NCBI RefSeq assembly: GCF_040954645.1
Contig: NC_092803.1
Coordinates: 14,137,230-14,201,229 of the forward strand
Reading direction: 5' to 3'
Origin: Diabrotica undecimpunctata
Lineage: Eukaryota; Arthropoda; Insecta; Coleoptera; Chrysomelidae
Length of the DNA stretch: 64,000 bases
Of this stretch, positions 11,006-22,020 are shown one piece after another. The notes beneath the pieces were generated by a model. That model saw nothing but the letters and a program-made list of their open reading frames with translations, made no database searches and was not told where the DNA came from. The translations under genes were made by a program, and so were the position numbers. Position 1 is the first letter of the stretch. Each line of letters opens with the position of its first letter.

Positions 11006-12324
11006 GTGGATTAGGGGCTTTCACAGACGGAGTTATTTTTTCATGGACATCTCCCTTTATAGTCAAGATCGTACAAAACAAAGTAGATTATGATATATCA
11101 GAAGAAGAAGCTGCTAACTTTCCTATAATTCAACCAGTAGCTCTGATAATAACCGGCTTGCTGATCTCCAATCTTTGCGATGTTATTGGAAGGAAGAAGG
11201 TGCTTCTTTTCCTTGCTGTACCTCACGTTATTAATTTATTATTATCAGCTTTTGCAAGACACGTCTATGTGTTTTACGCAGCAAGGGTTTGCGCTGGTAT
11301 TGGCGATGCTTTCCTTTGGTCAGCTTTGCCAATGTATACAGGAGAAGTAGCGTCGCCTAAGGTTAGGGGAGTTTGGGGAAATACGCTTGCTAGTGGTCTT
11401 TATATGGGACAGTTCGCTATAAATGTTGTAGGTAGCTACTGCGACATCCCTACAACGTCTTATATATTTCTTCCTTTACCAATTCTGTTTTTCATAATCT
11501 TCATTTTCATGCCAGAATCACCATACTACTATCTTATGAAAAAAGATTACGAAGCGGCCAAATGCTCTTTAAAGTTTTTGACAAGGAAAAGTAATGTTGA
11601 TCCCGAGTTTAACCAATTAAAACATGACGTTGAACGACAACTATCGGAGTCGGGAACATGGAAGGATTTGGTGTCTATACCAAGCAATCGCAAGGCTTTA
11701 CTAGCTGGGTTTTTCTTAAGATGGTCCCAACAGTTTTGTGGAATACCTGTGTTTAACCAATACACACAATTTATTTTCCAAAAGGCAGGAGGTCTGGTTA
11801 GTCCAAGAATTGCTTCCATGATCTTTTCTGCTTTATGCCTAATTTTAAATATCATAGTAGTTACTTTTGTGGTAGATAAATTCAGCAGAAAACGTCTATA
11901 TGCTTCCTCTTTAGTACCTTGTAGCGTTGTTTTGTTCATAATATCTATATATTTTTACTTGGATCAAATGATGCCTTCGGTTGATACAGCATCTTTGTCT
12001 TGGCTACCAATTACCGCCCTTGTCAGCTACCAAGTAGTTACCTCTTTTGGTGTAACTGTAATACCTACTTTAATGTTAGGGGAACTTTTTTCTTCTAGCG
12101 TCAAAGCCAAAGGTCTTACCGTCCTTATGATCGCCATGGCTGCTGGCGTCTTCATGACCAATAGTATATTCAATTTACTTAACACCTCTGTGGGTTATTA
12201 TGGTCCATTTTTATTGTTTGGTATATGTACGGTTTTGTCATCCCTATCGTCTTTCTTCGTGATTCCTGATACTAAGGGAAAGACTTTGGAAGAGATTCAG
12301 ATGACTTTAAAGACAGCAGAATAA
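11006..12324 (+). CDS. Tret1-like facilitative sugar (trehalose) transporter gene 1, main exon
   Basis: Joined to 6529-6634 this gives 474 residues, the normal size for an insect Tret1-like transporter. These are plasma-membrane carriers of the major facilitator superfamily sugar-porter family, with 12 helices, that move trehalose or related sugars down their gradient. Visible signatures are GRKK in the helix 2-3 loop (about residue 97), PESPYYY after helix 6 (about 205), SQQFCGIPVF in helix 7 (about 277, keeping the family QQ) and PDTKGKTLEEIQM at the C-terminus. The frame is uninterrupted. An AATAAA lies about 100 bp past the stop. The exon length (1319 nt) is identical to that of gene 2. 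The exact substrate cannot be read from sequence. Confidence 0.93.
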
Positions 12325-12425
12325 TTGTGATGATATAAACATATTTTTTATATTTATTTTGTTTAGTAAATATTCTTTCTGTGTTTTATTAATAGAATTT
12401 AGGAAGAACTACAGATATATGAGTA

Positions 12426-12431
12426 AATAAA
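12426..12431 (+). promoter_or_regulatory. poly(A) signal of transporter gene 1
   Basis: AATAAA about 100 bp after the stop codon, in AT-rich 3' flank. Confidence 0.5.
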
Positions 12432-12464
12432 ATGATTTATAAGATTTATAAACTTATACAATAT

Positions 12465-13126
12465 ATGCGTGTGTGCCCTAAATAAACTAGGAGACCGTAG
12501 CAAGGTTACGGTAGCCTGGGTACCGGGGCACGAGGGTCATAAGGGCAATGAAAAAGCAGATGAAATGGCCAAACAAGGCTCATCATTGCCATTCATTGGA
12601 CCGGAACCCTTCTGCGGCATTGCAAAGACAGTAGCAAGAACGGCTACAAGGAAGTGGGTAGCTCACAAAACTCTGGAATGGTGGAGGAATTCACGAGGAC
12701 AAAGACAGGCGAAACAGTTCATTACAGAACATTCGCCAAAATTTACGGCAGGCCTAATACGCAAAGACAGGAAAACAGTCAAGGTTATAGTAGGTCTTCT
12801 AACAGGGCACTGTAAACTGAATAGGCACTTGAAGCTGATGGGATTATCAGATGATGACCTGTGCAGATTCTGTCACCTCGAAGAAGACACAGCAGAGCAC
12901 ATTTTATGTCAGTGTGACAGTCTGGCAAATGTGTGGTTCTTTGCATTAGGAGAAGAAAATCCACCGGCAAATAGCTACATGGAAGGTACAGTCTCGAAGC
13001 TACTAGACTTTATAAAAATGGTCAGGCTAGAGAATGTTATCTAGGACTAGAGGACCACAATAGATCTGAAAAGGTCGCAGTGGAATAGGCCGAAAGGCCA
13101 CCTCCCTTAATCTAATCTAATCTAAT
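12465..13126 (+). mobile_element. LINE 3' end with RNase H domain and TCTAA tail
   Basis: The open frame 12469-13044 begins inside an RNase H domain (VAWVPGHEGHKGNEKADEMA), followed by a C-terminal Cys-His motif (CRFCHLEEDTAEHILCQC). This is the layout of I/R1/LOA-type LINE ORF2 ends. The 3' end carries a short tandem tail of TAATC/TCTAA units (about 13108-13126), as expected for such elements. It is 5'-truncated; the last approximately 190 codons are open. It lies just 3' of transporter gene 1. Confidence 0.85.
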
Positions 13127-13675
13127 GGAGGAACGAATCTCAGAAATTACTAACCCAAGGAACGAACCTCCTAGAAGCAGAATACGGGCTATAATGTGCG
13201 AGAGCAAGATAATATTGTAATGTCGGTAGACTGGTCGGTATTAGCATAATCATAGTGAGCATAATGCTGATAGAAAAAATATTTAGGCATCAAATGCAAT
13301 AAAATATTTTCAGAGGTTATAATGCTGAAAAGAAACAAAACGATCGTCCGCTTGGATTTCTGAACTTGATTGGGTACGATAAGAAACTTCCGAGAGCAAA
13401 TCTCAACTTAGAATATAATAATGATAGATAACTTACACTTTTTCCAAAAAAAATTTATGTACTAAAAAAAACAAAAAAAATTAGAAGCTATTCAAAAAGA
13501 GCTATCGAAGAGGCCCCTCGTACATCAGTTCTTCAAGGCTCTGCGAGAACGCTACCTGAGCAGAGGTCCCAAGGGCACTGTTATACTTGCGTTGGCACTA
13601 CCACAGAATACACCACCTAAGACGATTTTGGTAAAATTGTCTTCATTTATTTTATTAAAACAAAACGGGAAGTTT
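13127..13675. other. no recognised gene
   Basis: An in-frame stretch near 13478-13640 (+) reads EAIQKELSKRPLVHQFFKAL and on to PQNTPPKTILVKL. It is unbroken for about 55 codons but matches no family I know, and it precedes the Copia fossil. Confidence 0.3.
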
Positions 13676-14165
13676 TTAATTGTTTTAAGAATTTTAAAAT
13701 ATGGCTGAAAACCAAAAGGGTTTTCATATAAAAACTCTGCGAACTGACAATAGTCAAGAATTTTGTAAAAAAAATTTGAAACATATTTAAGTGTAAGTTG
13801 TATTATACATCAAAAACCCAATCCCTACACTCCAGAACAAAATGAGGAATGATATCCATATTACAAAATTGAACCTGATTGCAGAGTTAAATCAATGAAA
13901 TAACACCAACACCACAGCAGATGTGCCAACTTATGAAAACTGAATTGCGATCTCTGATCACATTAATTCGCACAATACTGTAAGCATATTGATGGAAGAT
14001 ATCATTTTTTGGGAGATCTTATATCTGACACAATAATTATTAATGAAAATATAAGTGGGTGTATACCTACTAATGTAATGCCAGCTAATATATTAACTAA
14101 AGCTCTAGTTGCCGAAAAGCTGCACAGATTATTGAAACTGTTAGGTATTATAGGTAACCTATAGA
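13676..14165 (+). pseudogene. Copia retrotransposon fossil (integrase plus RNase H end)
   Basis: The plus strand reads FHIKTLRTDNSQEFCKKNLK, then HQKPNPYTPEQNEE, a Copia integrase core with the catalytic Asp. It then jumps to KHIDGRYHFLGDLISDTIII and MPANILTKALVAEKLHRLLK, the C-terminal RNase H end of Copia pol. The whole reverse transcriptase is missing between them, so this is an internally deleted, frame-broken copy. No LTR was identified. Confidence 0.8.
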
Positions 14166-14474
14166 TTTTGTTTTATTGATATGAGGGTGTTACAATGTTG
14201 ATATCAAGTAAATTGTATTCACTTTTGGAACAAAATAAAGTTAGTCTTAACTGTATCACAGAATAAAAAACAATTGCTTTATTATTGTGTGACTGTATAC
14301 TCAACTGGTGCGTTTTATTTATAAGCTTTAATAAAAACAATTTTTTAAACATTGAAAATTGAAAAGGATAGGTAGATAGATAAGAATATTGTAGATAGAT
14401 TTTCAAGTATGTCTTAGGACTGTAATATAATTTTTGTGTTTATGCTTGTGTGATTTTGGAGCAATTTTTTTATA
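14166..14474. other. AT-rich spacer
   Basis: Noncoding DNA between the Copia fossil and the hAT element. Nothing further is recognised. Confidence 0.4.
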
Positions 14475-14700
14475 TATCCTTGGTGGCGGCTTTTGGGGGT
14501 AGGCAGGATAGGCCGGGCCTACCTAATAATTTTAAGAGCTTTAAAATTGAAAAACATATATTTAAAAATTATGTTAATGCATGTAAATAACTTTTAAATG
14601 TACTAAATCACTCAATACATTAGCGTCCGTTAAAACAACTAAGTTATTATATTACCACAGAAAGCATCGAATCGTATTCAGGCATTTTAAATATCATTAA

Positions 14701-14838
14701 TAGGCCCGATCGGAACTGGCCAACCCAGCTCACATAAGATCCCCGCACAAAAAGCGTTTGAAGTTAAGCAGCTTGCCGGACAACGATTTATATTGTCGTG
14801 TTTATGCTTGCTGTTTAGGCACCAGACGATCGGGCCTA
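14701..14838. repeat. 138-bp insert with 12-bp perfect inverted ends, 5S-like core
   Basis: TAGGCCCGATCG at 14701-14712 and its exact complement at 14827-14838 bound a short segment inside the hAT element. The segment contains GAAGTTAAGCAGC (14760-14772), resembling the internal promoter region of 5S rRNA, and GGCCAAC upstream. It could be a 5S-derived SINE or pseudogene. The rest of a 5S gene is not recognisable, so this is tentative. Confidence 0.35.
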
Positions 14839-15106
14839 CGATGACCATCGTTGTCACTTGTAACGTAATTATCGAATTGTAATATAAATTTTCTTTTAAA
14901 TTATGATAAAAAAATATGTAACATAACCTATAATTGTAACATATTTTTAAACAAACAACACAATTGCAAACAAGTGCACGGTTGCCCAAATAAATTTTAA
15001 AAATTCGTAAAATTCGAAGAAAAACAATCACATTTAGGTGATTTCTATATCGCCTGATTGTATGCAACTTATATATGTGAGATTGTTTTATAACTGATAC
15101 ATAAAA

Positions 15107-15650
15107 ATGAGTTTTTATGACGCTTTACCAGGTTGCAGTAATAGTAATGTTGATAGTGAGTGTTTGGACATTGTTGTTTCACTATTGGAATCGCCATTAT
15201 CTAGAAGAACTGAAATTGATAGAAAAAAAAATTATTATGAATGAAAGGCCTACTCCAACATTGCGAATTGACCAAAAAGATGGGAAAAAGGTGCGTACTT
15301 TTAATTGCTCTTGGTATGATATCTACAAATGGTTGTCTGGAAGTATTACGAAAAACAGACTATATTGTTGGCCGTGTTTGTTATTTTCTAATAAGAAATA
15401 TGTATAGAATTGTGAAGGATACTTTGATTTAAAAAATATGTCTGCCTCCTTAAAAAAACATTCCAGTTGCAAGGAACATTTAAGTAATTTGCTGTCCGAT
15501 ATACAGAAGAGGGCGTTTTCTGTTCGCGATTTGCTAGATGAAAAATCAAAAATCGCAAAAATTAGATACAACGCAGAAGTTAAAATGAACAGAGAAATCA
15601 TTAAAAAATATATGTGGTTGGGAAGGGGGTTCATGACCCCATGACCATAG
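15107..15650 (+). pseudogene. hAT transposase N-terminus, TTF-type zinc finger
   Basis: Starts at ATG 15107 (MSFYDALPGC). A frameshift in an A-run near 15222-15231 moves it to the frame with RTFNCSWYDIYKWLSGSI and RLYCWPCLLFSNKKYV. A TAG in place of Trp at about 15405 and a continuation through MSASLKKHSSCKEHL follow. This is the TTF/BED-like domain of ZMYM1-like hAT transposases. The reading frame ends where the element is internally deleted. The protein is not functional. Confidence 0.8.
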
Positions 15651-15713
15651 CTATGTAATTTGCTGGCTTGGCCTACCCAAAATTTTACCACACCAGCCGC
15701 CACTGTATCCTTG

Positions 15714-16315
15714 CATACTTAGTTTTTAATAAAAAAAAAAGATTGTATTGCACAAACTTTTATGCATTTGAAATGTATATTTTTAAATTTTAAATACACA
15801 ACAATATTATCAAAAATAATAGAGTACAATGACTTCTGTTACTCACAATGTAAATATAACCTTAAAAACCGCACGCACTAAAAGATCAAATTCCATACGT
15901 GATGTAGCCTATATGTATTTAGTTATTTGACAACCGTTTTCCTAAACACCAAACACCTACGCACCAACACAATAAACTTTAGACTCTCATAAAAGCAACG
16001 TTGCCGGAAATACGGTTTCTAGGATAGACTTACTATTTTTTAATTTTTGATTACTATTGGTTTATCACAATAAAGAAGTTTTTTTAGAAACTTATCACAG
16101 TAATAATAAAAGTAAATAAAAAAAATTTTAAAATCATTCTCAATATTAGTTTATTGATTATTAATGATTTGAAATTTCATGAAACCTGTACAATGTACAA
16201 TATCTATATTTCGATCATCAGTAATTCATCTTCCTGAATAAATTTTCAATTAAAATATATCCAGTAGGATTTGGTAGAGTCCGTTCATATATAATAATAG
16301 ACGGACTTAATTGCA
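15714..16315. other. no recognised gene
   Basis: AT-rich DNA between the hAT element and the Penelope-like element. No coding motif or clear repeat was noticed. Confidence 0.4.
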
Positions 16316-16378
16316 GTTTATTCGTCTTCCGGGTTTGGACCGTGTCATTTGTGAGTGACCCAAAAGTGGGTTCATCTC

Positions 16379-16412
16379 GACGTTTCGCTACAATTGTATG
16401 TAGCTTCTTCAG
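16379..16412 (-). ncRNA. hammerhead-like ribozyme motif, left copy
   Basis: On the minus strand: CTGAAGA, stem GCTAC/GTAGC with loop ATACAATT, then GAAA and CGTC. The arrangement is that of a minimal hammerhead with a very short stem III, known from Penelope-like elements. One extra A separates the box from the stem. Activity is not shown. Confidence 0.55.
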
Positions 16413-16849
16413 GAGAACAAAAAAAGAAAAAAAAACCAAAGACAGGAAGATGGGTAGTTAGCAACGGTAACTCAGTTACTCAACGCAACCAGAGGCGAAT
16501 ACTAACTACCAAGATGGGCAATTGGTCACAGTAACTCAACTACTCAACGCAGCCAGAGGTGAAAACCAAATGCCAGGACAGGGATTCACGTCCAACAGCT
16601 CAGAACACTAACGCGTCGAGAGGCGGGGAGTGAATCCGACGATTACTCCGCTACCGCTCTATTTATAGTCGCGGTGACCTGTCGTGTCGGGACGTATCGG
16701 CACACTCCGTGGTGCGAACATCAACAAGCGCGCGCTGGCCAATCATGTGGCTGCATCGTGGTAGCGGGACCGGACGGCGGCTCTAGACTGAGATTCCAGA
16801 TGGGAGACAAGTAGTATCCTTCCTCTCGATTGATATTATGTGGATTTTT

Positions 16850-17167
16850 TCAGATCTCTAGAGATTCGCGGATTTTCCTGGAATAAAAGAATGGGCTCTT
16901 AGAAATAATATGGGTTTTTTCGAACAATATGGAATGACCGGTTTCTTGGCAGTGTTCTGCAACTGCAGAATGGGAGAAAAGACCTGATCGAATGCATCTT
17001 TGATGCTCTTGAATCCGAGTTTTGACGGAACGACCAGTTTCGCCAATATACACTTGTCCACATGAACAAGGAATAGAATAGACACCACAGGAAGATAGGG
17101 GCGGTAACGGGTCCTTAGGAGAGGGTAGATATTGTGAGATTTTCTTGGGTGGTTCGACCCAACTAGC
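16850..17167 (-). pseudogene. Penelope-like ORF C-terminus, GIY-YIG endonuclease
   Basis: The minus-strand frame runs through LPSPKDPLPPLSSCGVYSIP, CSCGQVYIGETGRSVKTRIQ and EHQRCIRSGLFSHSAVAEHC and ends at 16850. GVYSIPC and VYIGETGRSVKTR are the GIY and YIG parts of the endonuclease that nicks target DNA in these retroelements, with the R and H of the next helix also present. The frame is unbroken but lacks the reverse transcriptase upstream, being cut by the inverted terminus at 17173. Confidence 0.85.
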
Positions 17168-17229
17168 AGGTGGCTAACTACCCATCTTCCTGTCTTTTGT
17201 TTTCTTTTTCTTTTTTTTTTTTTGTTCTC

Positions 17230-17263
17230 CTGAAGAAGCTACATACAATTGTAGCGAAACGTC
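17230..17263 (+). ncRNA. hammerhead-like ribozyme motif, right copy
   Basis: Same motif as at 16379-16412 but on the plus strand: CTGAAGA (17230-17236), stem GCTAC/GTAGC, GAAA (17256-17259) and CGTC. Confidence 0.55.
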
Positions 17264-17968
17264 GAGATGAACCCACTTTTGGGTCACTCACAAATGACAC
17301 GGTCCAAACCCGGAAGACGAATAAACTATAATTCTGACTCTGGCCGTGGAAGCCTACGATTTCATTGGACTTAATTGCATTATAAAATTACTTAAACTAG
17401 ACGAATATCTAACATCCATGGAGCCAGAAACCTATAAACTACGATGCATTACTGAAGACTGAAGGAAATCAAACTGCCGTCAAAAAAGGCCATTCCGAGT
17501 GGATATAGAACCAACTATATCCCTGGAATGACAGAGAAAAATTGCAAACGGTATAGGAATTACTGCTGGTTATATGATGATGTAGGAGTGTATGGGTTGT
17601 GTTATAGAGGTAGCACCTTTTATCGGAACGACCACATCCCCCCACTTACTGGCCAACGGCTCCGGGCGGATGAACCGATAAGTATAGGGGCTCTTTTTTT
17701 GTCCTAAGATTGGTAAATCGATCTTGAAGGCGGAGGAATCTATTAATAATGGTCAACGGCATAAAGATGCAGAAAGCAACGGAGAACCACTGCATTAAAG
17801 ACTCGGAGAGTACCGAGTATAATCAGCAATAGGATAACTAGTCAAAGAAAATATAATACTGATCATAGTATTCGGATACCAAGATCCAGCAGAGAAGGAC
17901 AATCACAAGACGACAAGGCCTTCTCGGTCGCCAACAGACGAAATCCTTGCCAATCTAGTGCTAAGAAA

Positions 17969-18304
17969 ATGCTCACGATCTGCACATGGAATGTTAAAAC
18001 ATTATACGAGACCGGTAGGACTTATAATGCAATCGAGAAGATGGACAGACTATCAATAGACATCGTGGGAATAAGCGAAATGAGATGGACGAACTCTACG
18101 CAATGTAAAATTAACAATCATCACATATATTATTCAGGTAACCCCAACGGAATACACGAAAATGGAGTAGGCATAATCTTAAATCAAGAAGCTGTCAGAC
18201 ACCTTAAAAACTTTGTATCCATATCGGAAAGAATGCTCCTCCTTCAACTTGATACCTACCCAATAACAACTAACATTATCCAGGTATACGCCCCAACACC
18301 TTGA
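17969..18304 (+). pseudogene. LINE AP-endonuclease domain
   Basis: MLTICTWNVKTLYETGRTYN, then IVGISEMRWT and HENGVGIILN, is the N-terminal half of an apurinic-like endonuclease of RTE-type LINEs. The N and E catalytic residues of strands 1 and 2 are visible (TWNVKTL, SEMRW). A stop at 18302 cuts it; similar sequence continues in another frame (MDLTLIMGYLNAKI), replacing the usual GDFNAK. Confidence 0.85.
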
Positions 18305-19427
18305 AACACCTTTCCAAAATGGATCTAACTTTGATTATGGGTTATTTAAATGCCAAGATTCGTAGGGGACAATCGGAAGAATTTGTAGAACAATTTGGGC
18401 TTGGAGAAAGAAATGAGCCAGGAGACCGATTGGGTGAATTTGTATTAGAAGAATAGTTTGTAATTACTAACACTTACTTCAAACTCCCATACAGAAGATT
18501 ATACACGTGGAAATTACCTCAAGATAACAAGGAAAAGACAGTTAAGATTTCCAATTCGCTAAGAATTTTGCTTAGTTGAAAAGATATGTTGTGGAATGCA
18601 AGTTTTAGATTCCCCATGTCTCTCTTAACACCTTTATCAACGTCTGTTTTTGCCTTGCAATTCTTAGAAGGCACAGATTAAAGCGGAATTCTTGAATTTG
18701 GTTTCGAAAATTAGTCTACGATTTTACCTCAAGATACTTCAGGCCACATAGTCAGAAATTAAATAGATTACATTATGAGTAATACACGATTTCGTAACAG
18801 CATTACATCAGTCAAGACATACCCAGATCAGAATGTAATCAGAATGGCTAAGGACACCCAGCTAGAGAACAATGTGCGGAAATACAGCTATTACAACAGA
18901 AACACGATTCATTCAATATGCACAAAAAAGTTAAAGAAGTTGCAGGCTTATACAAGCTTAGAAGAATTGGATGTTTGGCAGACTACCAAGCTAATCCACT
19001 ACTAAGTGTGGAAGAGGGACTAGATCCTTGCAAGAAATATATGGAAGTATCATTTGCAGATTAAAGGCAGATTGCCATTGAAGACATAGAATGCCAAACA
19101 GGACTCCCGATTACTATTGAAGAATTCGCGGCAGCTATTAGAAAAACTAACGATGGTAAAGCTGTAGGGTCTGACAAATTTTATACAGAATTTCTGAAAC
19201 TTATGGACAAACAAGGAATAAAATGGATAACAACTATACATTTTTAACAAAATATATATAACTGTAAATATTCCCCAAAGCTGGTTAAAGTCGACCTTCA
19301 TAACTATACCAAAAAAATTAAATGCAAAAACATGCAAAGTCTACAGAATAGTTAGCCTAATGAGCCGCTTACTAAAAACATTTTTAAAAGTGAAACATAA
19401 CATAACAAAATGTGAAGAACAAGTGTC

Positions 19428-19652
19428 ATGGACACAATTTGGATTCCACGATACCTTAGACACCCGAGAAGGGACCAGTCTACTGAAATAAACCAACGCA
19501 TAGTGAAAACAAGATCAGCGTTCGTAAATATGAAGTTTCTTTTCATAAGTCACGATTTGTCACTTAATACCAAAATCTCTATCATCAGATGCTATGTATT
19601 TTCTACAATATTATACGGAGTAGAGGCACGGACGCTCTCTAAAGCTTCTTAA
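19428..19652 (+). pseudogene. LINE ORF2 thumb fragment
   Basis: QSTEINQRIVKTRSAFVNMK then SLNTKISIIRCYVFSTILYG and VEARTLSKAS is the connection/thumb region of RTE-like ORF2, in the same orientation as the endonuclease at 17969. A stop follows directly. Confidence 0.75.
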
Positions 19653-20100
19653 GGCAAGCTATAAAACGGACTATTCCGAATAGCTGCAAGTAAAAGTTAG
19701 GATAGCTATGCTGATCGCCAACATCAGGAACGGATAGGCACCAAGAAGAAGATATGATAAGAACCGCCTATCTCCAATGTCGTTTCAAGCAGCTGAAGAC
19801 TTAGATGCACCAATATCAGAAATCAGATACCAGGCGTGGATACAGACAGTTGAATACACTAATATGACAGTAGCAGGAAAGCCTACACATTAATACAGAG
19901 TCTACACAACTTCTATAGAAGGGTAACCCATCTAAAGGAGAAAAACACCACAAGAAGTTGAAAAAGAGAGGTCAGTATCTGAAACATGATAAGTTCGACT
20001 GGGAATTAACAAAGGACGAATTGAACATCGTCATTGTAGATCGTAATAAAGCAGGACTAGATGACATCAGAAATGAAATCTTTAAAAGTATATAAAGCTT

Positions 20101-20310
20101 TCAGTTGTGTCCTCCAATCTTCTTAATGTTATCAGCCCATCTCATTTGTGGTCTTCCTCTGCTTTTTTTTTCTAACCATGGTCTCCACTGTTGTATTTCG
20201 TGGTTCCATCTTTTATCCTTCAGTCGGGCATTGTGTCTTGCGAAGCTCCTTTTTAATTTGGCAGCATGTTCTCCTGCGTCTTTAAAAGTATAGAAGTTTT
20301 TCAAAATCAT
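20101..20310 (-). pseudogene. LINE C-terminal fragment, minus strand
   Basis: The peptide with AAKLKRSFARHNARLKDKRW, IQQWRPW and SRGRPQMRWADNIKKIGG is the end of an RTE-like ORF2, opposite in orientation to the LINE it abuts. Confidence 0.7.
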
Positions 20311-20329
20311 GGCTATTAAAGCTCCTTAA

Positions 20330-20454
20330 TCAATGTTAGATACAAGCTAAGATTCCAAAACTATGGCGACAATCTAAAGTGGTAGCTACGGCGATATTAA
20401 ATCCAGGAAAGGATCCAGAGGACCCAAAAAGCTACCGGCCTCTCTCTCTCTCTC

Positions 20455-20526
<72 letters not shown>

Positions 20527-20645
20527 CTGTGTTCCACATTCAAAGTGTACAAAATATTGATATTGAATAGAATCCATCCACACATAGAAGAAACCCTTAT
20601 AGAGAAACAAGCAGGCTTTAGAGCAGATAGGATCTACCAATATAG
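20330..20645 (+). pseudogene. RT fragment interrupted by a CT microsatellite
   Basis: Before the repeat the plus strand reads NPGKDPEDPKSYRPLSL (reverse transcriptase motif 1 to 2). After it, LILNRIHPHIEETLIEKQAG and FRADR (motif 2A) follow. The normal link between these motifs is replaced or expanded by the CT repeat at 20440-20527. Confidence 0.75.
20440..20527. repeat. (CT)n microsatellite, about 88 bp
   Basis: Nearly pure CT dinucleotides with single CA and CG interruptions, inside an RT fossil. Confidence 0.95.
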
Positions 20646-20649
20646 ATCT

Positions 20650-21850
20650 ACCAATTCTTCTTCTTTGTCAACCATTTTTCATCCACTCCTGAATGTAGGT
20701 CTCTCTCAATTGCTTCCATCTTTCTCTATCTTGCGCCAATCTAATCCACTGTTTGCCTGCCACTGTTCTTATGTCATCTACCCATCTTTTTTGAGGTCTT
20801 CCCGTGCTTCTTGTTGTCGTCCTTGGTCTTTATTCTAGAATTCTCCGTGTCCACCTGTTGTCATTATATCGGGCTACATGACCTGCCCAGCGCCATTTCA
20901 TTTTTGCAATTTCTTCCACAATATCTCTAATCTTCGTTCTACGTCTTATCTTGGTGTTTCTAATCTTGTCTCTTAGTGATATTCCAAGCATGGTTCGTTC
21001 CATTGCTCTTTGCGTTGTTTCTAATTTTTTAGCAGATTTTTTGGTAAGGGCTACTGTCTCCAAGCCGTAAGTATAAACTGGTAGTATGCATGTGTTATAC
21101 ACCTTTTTCTTTAAGTTTACAGGAATGGAGGTGTTTTTCAAGATATATGCTAATTTGCCGAAAGCGCCCCATGCCAGTTGTGTTCTTCTTTGAATTTCAG
21201 CATCTTGATTTGGTTTTCCTAGTTTGATAACATGACCTAGATATACATAATGTTCAACATTTTCTATGGTATGATTTTGTATTGTTATATTTGTATGGTC
21301 TCGGCTCAGTATTTTTGTTTTGCTGTAGTTCATTTTTAAGCATACCGCTCCTGAAACTGCATTTAATTGTTGTAACATATCATTTAGTTCTTGGATATTA
21401 TCGGCTATTAAAACTATGTCATCTGCGAATCGCAAGTGGTTTAAGTATGATCCGTCGACGTTGATACCCTTATTGTTCCATTCTAGTTTCTTAAAAATGT
21501 CTTCTAGAGCAAGGGTAAATAGTTTGGGAGAGATGGTGTCTCCTTGTCTTCCTCCCCGTTGTAGTCTTATGGGATTAGTTTTTGTGCTTTCGTCCATACC
21601 ATCTGCATGGTGGCATTTTGATATATGTTTTTAATTATGTTAGTGTATCTTGAATCTATACGTGCATTTTCTAGAGATTCAAGCACTGCCCATAGTTCGA
21701 TGGAATCGAATGCTTTATGGAAAACGACGAACGCCATATGAATTGGAACATTATACTCGGTGCATTTTTCTATCAGTGTTCTTACGGTGTGCAAGTGGTC
21801 TATGGTACTAAAATGTTTTCTGAATCCAGCCTGCTCGATAGCCAATTCTA
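20650..21850 (-). mobile_element. RTE-like LINE reverse transcriptase, minus strand, nearly full palm to C-terminus
   Basis: The minus strand reads IEQAGFRKHFSTIDHLHTVR then MAFVVFHKAFDSIELWAVLE (21567-21845). After a frame change it continues as LQRGGRQGDTISPKLFTLAL, LRFADDIVLIADNIQELNDM, the thumb and IAKMKWRWAGHVARYNDNRW (20830-21597). A TAA then precedes RPRTTTRSTGRPQKRWVDDI and the C-terminus near 20690. The catalytic FADD is intact. The defects are one frameshift and one late stop. A GAA tail (TTCTTCTTCTTT on +) lies at about 20656. No endonuclease is attached. Confidence 0.88.
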
Positions 21851-22020
21851 CTACTAGCCAATCACTAGTCCATGTTAAGGACGGATATCAAATTGGATTA
21901 AGGACCGAAGTCGTAGTCATTGATCTACCGGCTTCATATTGGTGCCATCGAATACTATTGAATAAAATTCCCGCTTAGCATAACAAATTGTGTTTCATTA
22001 ATGTCCATATCAAGATATAC
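21851..22020. other. no recognised gene
   Basis: Short noncoding stretch between the LINE and a G-rich repeat region. Confidence 0.3.

Larger units (their letters stand above)
14483..15705 (+). mobile_element. internally deleted hAT element (ZMYM1-like) with 8-bp TSD
   Basis: The ends are GTGGCGGCTTTT (left) and the reverse complement of CAGTGGCGGCTGGTG (right; the left copy lacks CA). Both are flanked by TATCCTTG (14475-14482 and 15706-15713), an 8-bp target duplication as hAT elements make. Only the N-terminal TTF zinc-finger part of the transposase remains (15107-15650); the catalytic and dimerisation parts are deleted. Confidence 0.85.
16316..17326 (-). mobile_element. Penelope-like element with inverted terminal copies
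   Basis: The left end (16316-16462) and right end (17173-17326) are near-identical inverted copies of about 150 bp. Each runs from GCTAACTACCCATCTTCCTG through a poly-T tract and a hammerhead-like motif to CGGAAGACGAATAAAC. Between them lies a minus-strand GIY-YIG endonuclease end. The reverse transcriptase part is absent, so the element is truncated. The minus-strand sense end is at 16316; the second terminal copy faces it on the 5' side. Confidence 0.85.
17360..20090 (+). mobile_element. RTE-like LINE, plus strand, internally deleted
   Basis: The 5' region (about 17580-17950) resembles the 5' region of the minus-strand LINE at 29520-29830: both contain a CGGGCGGATGA box and a similar lead into ORF2. 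Then come the endonuclease (17969-18304), decayed linker, a piece of pre-palm (TIEEFAAAIRKTNDGKAVGS near 19110-19170) and a thumb piece (19428-19652). The palm with YADD is missing. The tail to about 20090 is degenerate. Confidence 0.8.

Noticed and set aside
11547..11939. 130-codon open frame antisense to transporter gene 1
   Set aside because: Shadow of the coding exon; no domain, and the sense frame has clear family motifs.
20397..20640. Ser-Leu and Arg-Glu repeat peptides
   Set aside because: Produced by the CT microsatellite on each strand.
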